Of a stretch of DNA of 64,000 nt, positions 61,862 to 64,000 are shown piece after piece; the stretch's first letter is position 1; each line of letters begins with the position of its first letter. Under the pieces are notes generated by a model. That model had not been told where the DNA came from. It searched no databases and was given only the letters and a program-made list of their open reading frames with translations. This stretch comes from UBA2357 sp002344625 (GTDB taxonomy: Bacteria > Pseudomonadota > Gammaproteobacteria > Burkholderiales > Rhodocyclaceae): contig CALKIH010000022.1 of assembly GCA_937995335.1 (NCBI GenBank), forward strand, positions 62,001 through 126,000. Reading direction: 5' to 3'. The translations under genes were made by a program, and so were the position numbers.

Positions 61862-61872
61862 CTGCAGTGCAG
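61862..61872. promoter_or_regulatory. TGC-AGT-GCA palindrome upstream of rquA
   Basis: CTGCAGTGCAG is a perfect 11-base palindrome that shares the TGCAGTGCA core with the site at 49837-49847. It is about 95 bases upstream of the rquA start. It may be a regulator site shared by the two loci. Confidence 0.35.
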
Positions 61873-61937
61873 CATCGATATGTCGAATCCGGGGATTCGC
61901 TATGGCAATGTAGTCAGTGCCCGGACGAGATCCAGAT

Positions 61938-62189
61938 TCAGCGCCAGACCCACTCGCGCGCGCCGACGCGCAGCGAGACGATTTCGCCGGGTTCGGTCCG
62001 GGTGTAGAGTTCGAGCTCGCCCGAGTCGAGTATGCGCGCACCGGTAACCACCACGTCGATGAGCCGTTCCGACGATTTGGCCCGGTCGCTCAACTGCAGC
62101 CTGGGAAAGTGGGCGCGCAGCAGGTCTGCCCAGACATCGAGGGCGTCAGGCGGAAGGCTGACGAGATTCACGTCTATTTCGCGATGCAT
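61938..62189 (-). CDS. Small hypothetical protein
   Basis: An 83-residue open frame, MHREIDVNL to REWVWR, with an AGG about 8 bases ahead of the ATG. Its composition is balanced, with strands and a central helix predicted by eye, and the coding frame agrees with the third-position GC of the area, so it is likely real. It has no motif I recognise. The second half (ELYTRTEPGEIVSLRVG) looks like a small beta domain. It lies 171 bases upstream of rquA on the same strand, so it may share a transcript, but with such a gap this is open. Confidence 0.5.
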   Translation of the reverse strand: MHREIDVNLVSLPPDALDVWADLLRAHFPRLQLSDRAKSSERLIDVVVTGARILDSGELELYTRTEPGEIVSLRVGAREWVWR

Positions 62190-62459
62190 TTGGGTACCTG
62201 CGTTGGGGCAATGCCTCGGTGCGGCGGTTCTGGCAGGGCCGCCTCATCTCAAATGCCCGTCCAATTCCGACGCGCCGATGTTAACACTTTGGCTTGCTTC
62301 ATTGCATGCGTTCCGATGCGGGTACGCACACATCGGAGGCGGGTCTGGCGATGACAGCTGACGGGGTTGCGCGCGACGGCCGATCGGGGGCCGGAGTGCG
62401 CACCGATATGCCATCATGGCTCAATGGCGGGAACAAAACGAAAAAGTACGTTTTACGTG
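62190..62459. other. Intergenic stretch ahead of tRNA-Arg
   Basis: About 270 bases between the small hypothetical gene and the tRNA promoter. I see no credible gene or RNA. An open frame that spans this stretch continues through the tRNA gene and is not coding. The last 40 bases become AT-rich toward the promoter. Confidence 0.5.
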
Positions 62460-62487
62460 TTGACGCGTTCAAGTTAACGGCTATAAT
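62460..62487 (+). promoter_or_regulatory. Sigma-70 promoter of tRNA-Arg
   Basis: TTGACG at 62460-62465 and a perfect TATAAT at 62482-62487, 16 bases apart. The -10 lies 16 bases ahead of the tRNA, as expected for a stable-RNA promoter. The sharp drop in GC here stands out from the rest of the window. Confidence 0.88.
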
Positions 62488-62503
62488 TCTGCTTCTTCGC
62501 AAC

Positions 62504-62580
62504 GCGCTCGTAGCTCAGTTGGATAGAGTACCTGGCTACGAACCAGGGGGTCGTGGGTTCGAATCCTGCCGAGCGCGCCA
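62504..62580 (+). tRNA. tRNA-Arg (anticodon ACG)
   Basis: A 77-base tRNA. The acceptor stem pairs GCGCTCG with CGAGCGC, the discriminator is G, and CCA is encoded. The anticodon loop CTACGAA lies between CCTGG and CCAGG, with the anticodon ACG at 62538-62540. The T arm has GGTTCGAATCC. A34 should be edited to inosine so that the tRNA reads CGU, CGC and CGA. It has its own promoter and a terminator 18 bases past the end. Confidence 0.96.
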
Positions 62581-62597
62581 TAAGAATCAAGCACTTA

Positions 62598-62623
62598 CGC
62601 CACCTCAAAAAGGTGGCGTTTTT
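62598..62623 (+). terminator. Rho-independent terminator after tRNA-Arg
   Basis: A perfect 7-base stem, CGCCACC at 62598-62604 and GGTGGCG at 62612-62618, with a 7-base loop TCAAAAA, then five T at 62619-62623. It ends the tRNA transcript. Confidence 0.9.
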
Positions 62624-62676
62624 GCTTTCTGCGCGCGATGTTTGACACAGATCCGGGTACGTGACCGGGAGGCGCG

Positions 62677-63105
62677 CTAGCGAGTTCTTCCGCTACTGGG
62701 TTTGCCGCGACCGAATCGCGGTGGGAAGCGCCACCATGTGGCAAGCACCGCGAGGCCGAAGATCGAGTACAAACCGGTGAACACCCAGGCGGGCGCGTTC
62801 CAGAACAGCAGCGCCTGCAGCCAGTGTTCGATGAAACCGTTGGCGTAGTAGGGGCCCGCCCGGGTCTGCGCGCGCACGCGCAACCACATCTCGAGTGTGG
62901 TCAGCGGGCACACCATGCCGATCCAGGCTTCGGCGACGACGATGCCAATGGTCGCGACATGCGTCAGCCGGAACCACGGGGCATTCACCCACGACCAGCC
63001 GTAGCGGTTGCCGATCAGGATCAGGGGCAGGCCGGCAACGACGAACAGGACGATCGCGGCATGAAGTACGAGCACCGCGTCGGCGAGCAACTGGTAGCCA
63101 GGCAT
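62677..63105 (-). CDS. DUF2784 family membrane protein
   Basis: A 142-residue membrane protein with four hydrophobic helices. Family motifs are LLADAVLVLHAAIVLFVV, GNRYGWSWVNAPWFRLTHV, GIVVAEAWIGMVCPLTTLE and YYANGFIEHWL. The function of the family, which I recall as DUF2784, is unknown. The conserved His and Trp residues at helix ends could bind a cofactor. It is convergent with the tRNA gene and downstream of the Mrp antiporter genes on the same strand, 133 bases away. Confidence 0.85.
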   Translation of the reverse strand: MPGYQLLADAVLVLHAAIVLFVVAGLPLILIGNRYGWSWVNAPWFRLTHVATIGIVVAEAWIGMVCPLTTLEMWLRVRAQTRAGPYYANGFIEHWLQALLFWNAPAWVFTGLYSIFGLAVLATWWRFPPRFGRGKPSSGRTR

Positions 63106-63125
63106 CGCATTCCGAAGAAGGGGCG

Positions 63126-63146
63126 CTCCGGCGTCACATGCCGGAG
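63126..63146. repeat. Inverted repeat between DUF2784 and Mrp genes
   Basis: CTCCGGC at 63126-63132 and its complement at 63140-63146 around a 7-base loop, downstream of the mrp genes. No T-run follows on either side, so it may only weakly act as a terminator. Confidence 0.35.
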
Positions 63147-63238
63147 AACGGTTTGTGGCCCGGCAATCGGCTGAGTCCGGGCGGGTTGTGCTTGCGCCGG
63201 GGTGTGTCGACGTGCCGGCTTCGCACGCGCGCGACGGG

Positions 63239-63625
63239 TCAGGTCCGCTCGCGATCCTCCCCGCCCGAGCGGTGTGCGTCGTGCTTCTCGGCGCCGGTGA
63301 TCAAGCGGCCGGCGCGCAGGTCGCGATACACCGCCGCGCGCATGATCAGCATCGCGACGACCGGCGCGCTCATCAGGATGAAGGCGCTGATGAGGAGTTC
63401 ATGGATCACCGGCCGTGACTGTTGCACGGTGAAGTAAAGCATCGACGCAATCAGGATGCAGCCGGCGCCCAGGGTGATCGTAATCGCCGGGCCGTGAATG
63501 CGCTGGTAGAAGTGCTTGAGGCGTACCAGTCCGAGCGCGCCGACGAGCGTGATCACGCCGCCGAACACCAGCAGGAGCGCGGTCGGCAGGGCTGCCCACC
63601 ACGGGAGTGCGTCGGCCGGGCTCAT
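63239..63625 (-). CDS. mrpG: Mrp-type Na+(K+)/H+ antiporter subunit G
   Basis: A 128-residue protein with three helices (about residues 10-32, 45-62 and 72-92) and the MnhG/PhaG pattern LVFGGVITLVGALGLVRL, FYQRIHGPAITITLG and HELLISAFILMSAPVVAMLIMRAA. It is a small subunit of the multi-subunit cation/proton antiporter related to complex I. The frame is open to 63859 but the ATG at 63625 overlaps the subunit F stop (ATGA), which fixes the start. The last 20 residues are charged and not conserved. Confidence 0.93.
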   Translation of the reverse strand: MSPADALPWWAALPTALLLVFGGVITLVGALGLVRLKHFYQRIHGPAITITLGAGCILIASMLYFTVQQSRPVIHELLISAFILMSAPVVAMLIMRAAVYRDLRAGRLITGAEKHDAHRSGGEDRERT

Positions 63626-63906
63626 TCGATTACCTCGCCGCGCATCAGGAACTTGGCCAGCGCGACCGTCGACACGAAACCGATCAACGCGATCAACATC
63701 GCCGCTTCGAAGTAGATCAGGTTGCCGAAGCGGATGCCCAGCATCAGCACCAGCAGCATCGTGCACATCCACAGCGTATCCAGCGCGAGGATGCGGTCTT
63801 GAGCGGTGGGGCCGATCACGAGACGCAGGGCGCACAACAGCATCGACAAGGCCACGCATACCAGGGCGAACCAGATTGCGACGGACAGCAGGGCGGCAGT
63901 CGTCAT
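63622..63906 (-). CDS. mrpF: Mrp-type antiporter subunit F
   Basis: A 94-residue subunit with three helices. The family signature is VIGPTAQDRILALDTLWMC, with the conserved Asp residues, and it ends ALIGFVSTVALAKFL. The start at 63906 overlaps the end of subunit E by 4 bases and its own stop overlaps subunit G by 4 bases, so E, F and G are translated together. It supports assembly of the antiporter in the inner membrane. Confidence 0.93.
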   Translation of the reverse strand: MTTAALLSVAIWFALVCVALSMLLCALRLVIGPTAQDRILALDTLWMCTMLLVLMLGIRFGNLIYFEAAMLIALIGFVSTVALAKFLMRGEVIE

Positions 63907-64000
63907 GGGTGTTCTCCGGAGACGGCGGCCGGCTCGAAAAGCTCGCGGATCGGCTGCTCGTACTGTGTCTTGATCGTGTTGATCCACCACTGTTCGTCGT
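63903..64000 (-). CDS. mrpE: Mrp-type antiporter subunit E (partial, C-terminal end)
   Basis: The last 31 residues of a protein that runs off the right edge, ending in TGA at 63905-63903. The visible tail, WWINTIKTQYEQPIRELFE, is the conserved cytoplasmic end of MnhE/PhaE. Its stop overlaps the subunit F start. The larger subunits A to D are expected just beyond the window. Confidence 0.85.
   Translation of the reverse strand, partial: DEQWWINTIKTQYEQPIRELFEPAAVSGEHP

Noticed and set aside
62294..62680. 128-codon open frame running through the tRNA-Arg gene
   Set aside because: It reads through the promoter, tRNA and terminator; the residues over the tRNA are simply its translation.

Overview
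The window is about 64 kb of GC-rich bacterial DNA, densely coded on both strands. The gene order fimV, truA, trpF, trpB, trpA, accD, folC, a SPOR-domain gene, cvpA, purF and metZ, together with cysS next to two cyclophilins and lpxH, is typical of Betaproteobacteria. A PHA depolymerase, a ferrooxidans-type gshA, the rhodoquinone methyltransferase RquA and an Mrp antiporter make Rhodocyclales (the Azoarcus, Thauera and Zoogloea neighbourhood) the best guess. That placement is an inference from gene order and protein resemblance, not from a tree.

Layout. (1) 1-11.4 kb: housekeeping run on the plus strand (tryptophan, fatty acid, folate, purine and methionine synthesis), ending in a secreted PHA depolymerase. 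(2) 11.4-20 kb: lpxH, ppiB, ppiA, cysS, a NYN-LOTUS RNA-binding or nuclease protein, and a single-chain pyruvate carboxylase. (3) 20-30 kb: the most unusual region. It holds an LtaS/sulfatase-like membrane enzyme, a creatininase-family amidohydrolase, a GTP cyclohydrolase II, a RibD-type reductase, and a tightly overlapping operon of dehydrogenase, PTPS-like protein, glycosyltransferase, methyltransferase and flippase-like membrane protein, with a divergent CDP-alcohol phosphatidyltransferase. (4) 30-39.7 kb: YceI, AhpF/AhpC peroxide defence, two poorly known envelope proteins, a large REC/PAS/GAF/GGDEF/EAL signalling protein and an M48 metalloprotease. (5) 39.8-43 kb: an orphan TaqI-like DNA adenine methyltransferase, and a HAD phosphatase overlapping an MGDG-synthase-like glycosyltransferase. 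(6) 43-49.7 kb: an AraC regulator divergent from a beta-oxidation operon (acyl-CoA synthetase, bifunctional dehydrogenase/hydratase, thiolase). (7) 50-55.3 kb: a DUF2760 gene with two atypical Hsp70 proteins. (8) 55.3-61 kb: parvulin, gshA, gshB, apbE, an EamA exporter and Ap4A phosphorylase. (9) 61-64 kb: rquA, a tRNA-Arg with a near-consensus promoter and a clear terminator, a DUF2784 protein, and the end of an Mrp antiporter operon.

The strongest candidate for an undescribed system is region 3. Three of its enzymes (GTP cyclohydrolase, creatininase-family hydrolase, RibD-like reductase) parallel the first three chemical steps of archaeal riboflavin synthesis. The PTPS-like protein has lost the residues that normally do pterin chemistry. 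The remaining genes are the kind that attach a head group to a lipid and handle it at the membrane. My reading is a pathway from GTP to a pyrimidine- or pterin-derived, glycosylated and possibly lipid-linked product. This is an inference from domains and order only.
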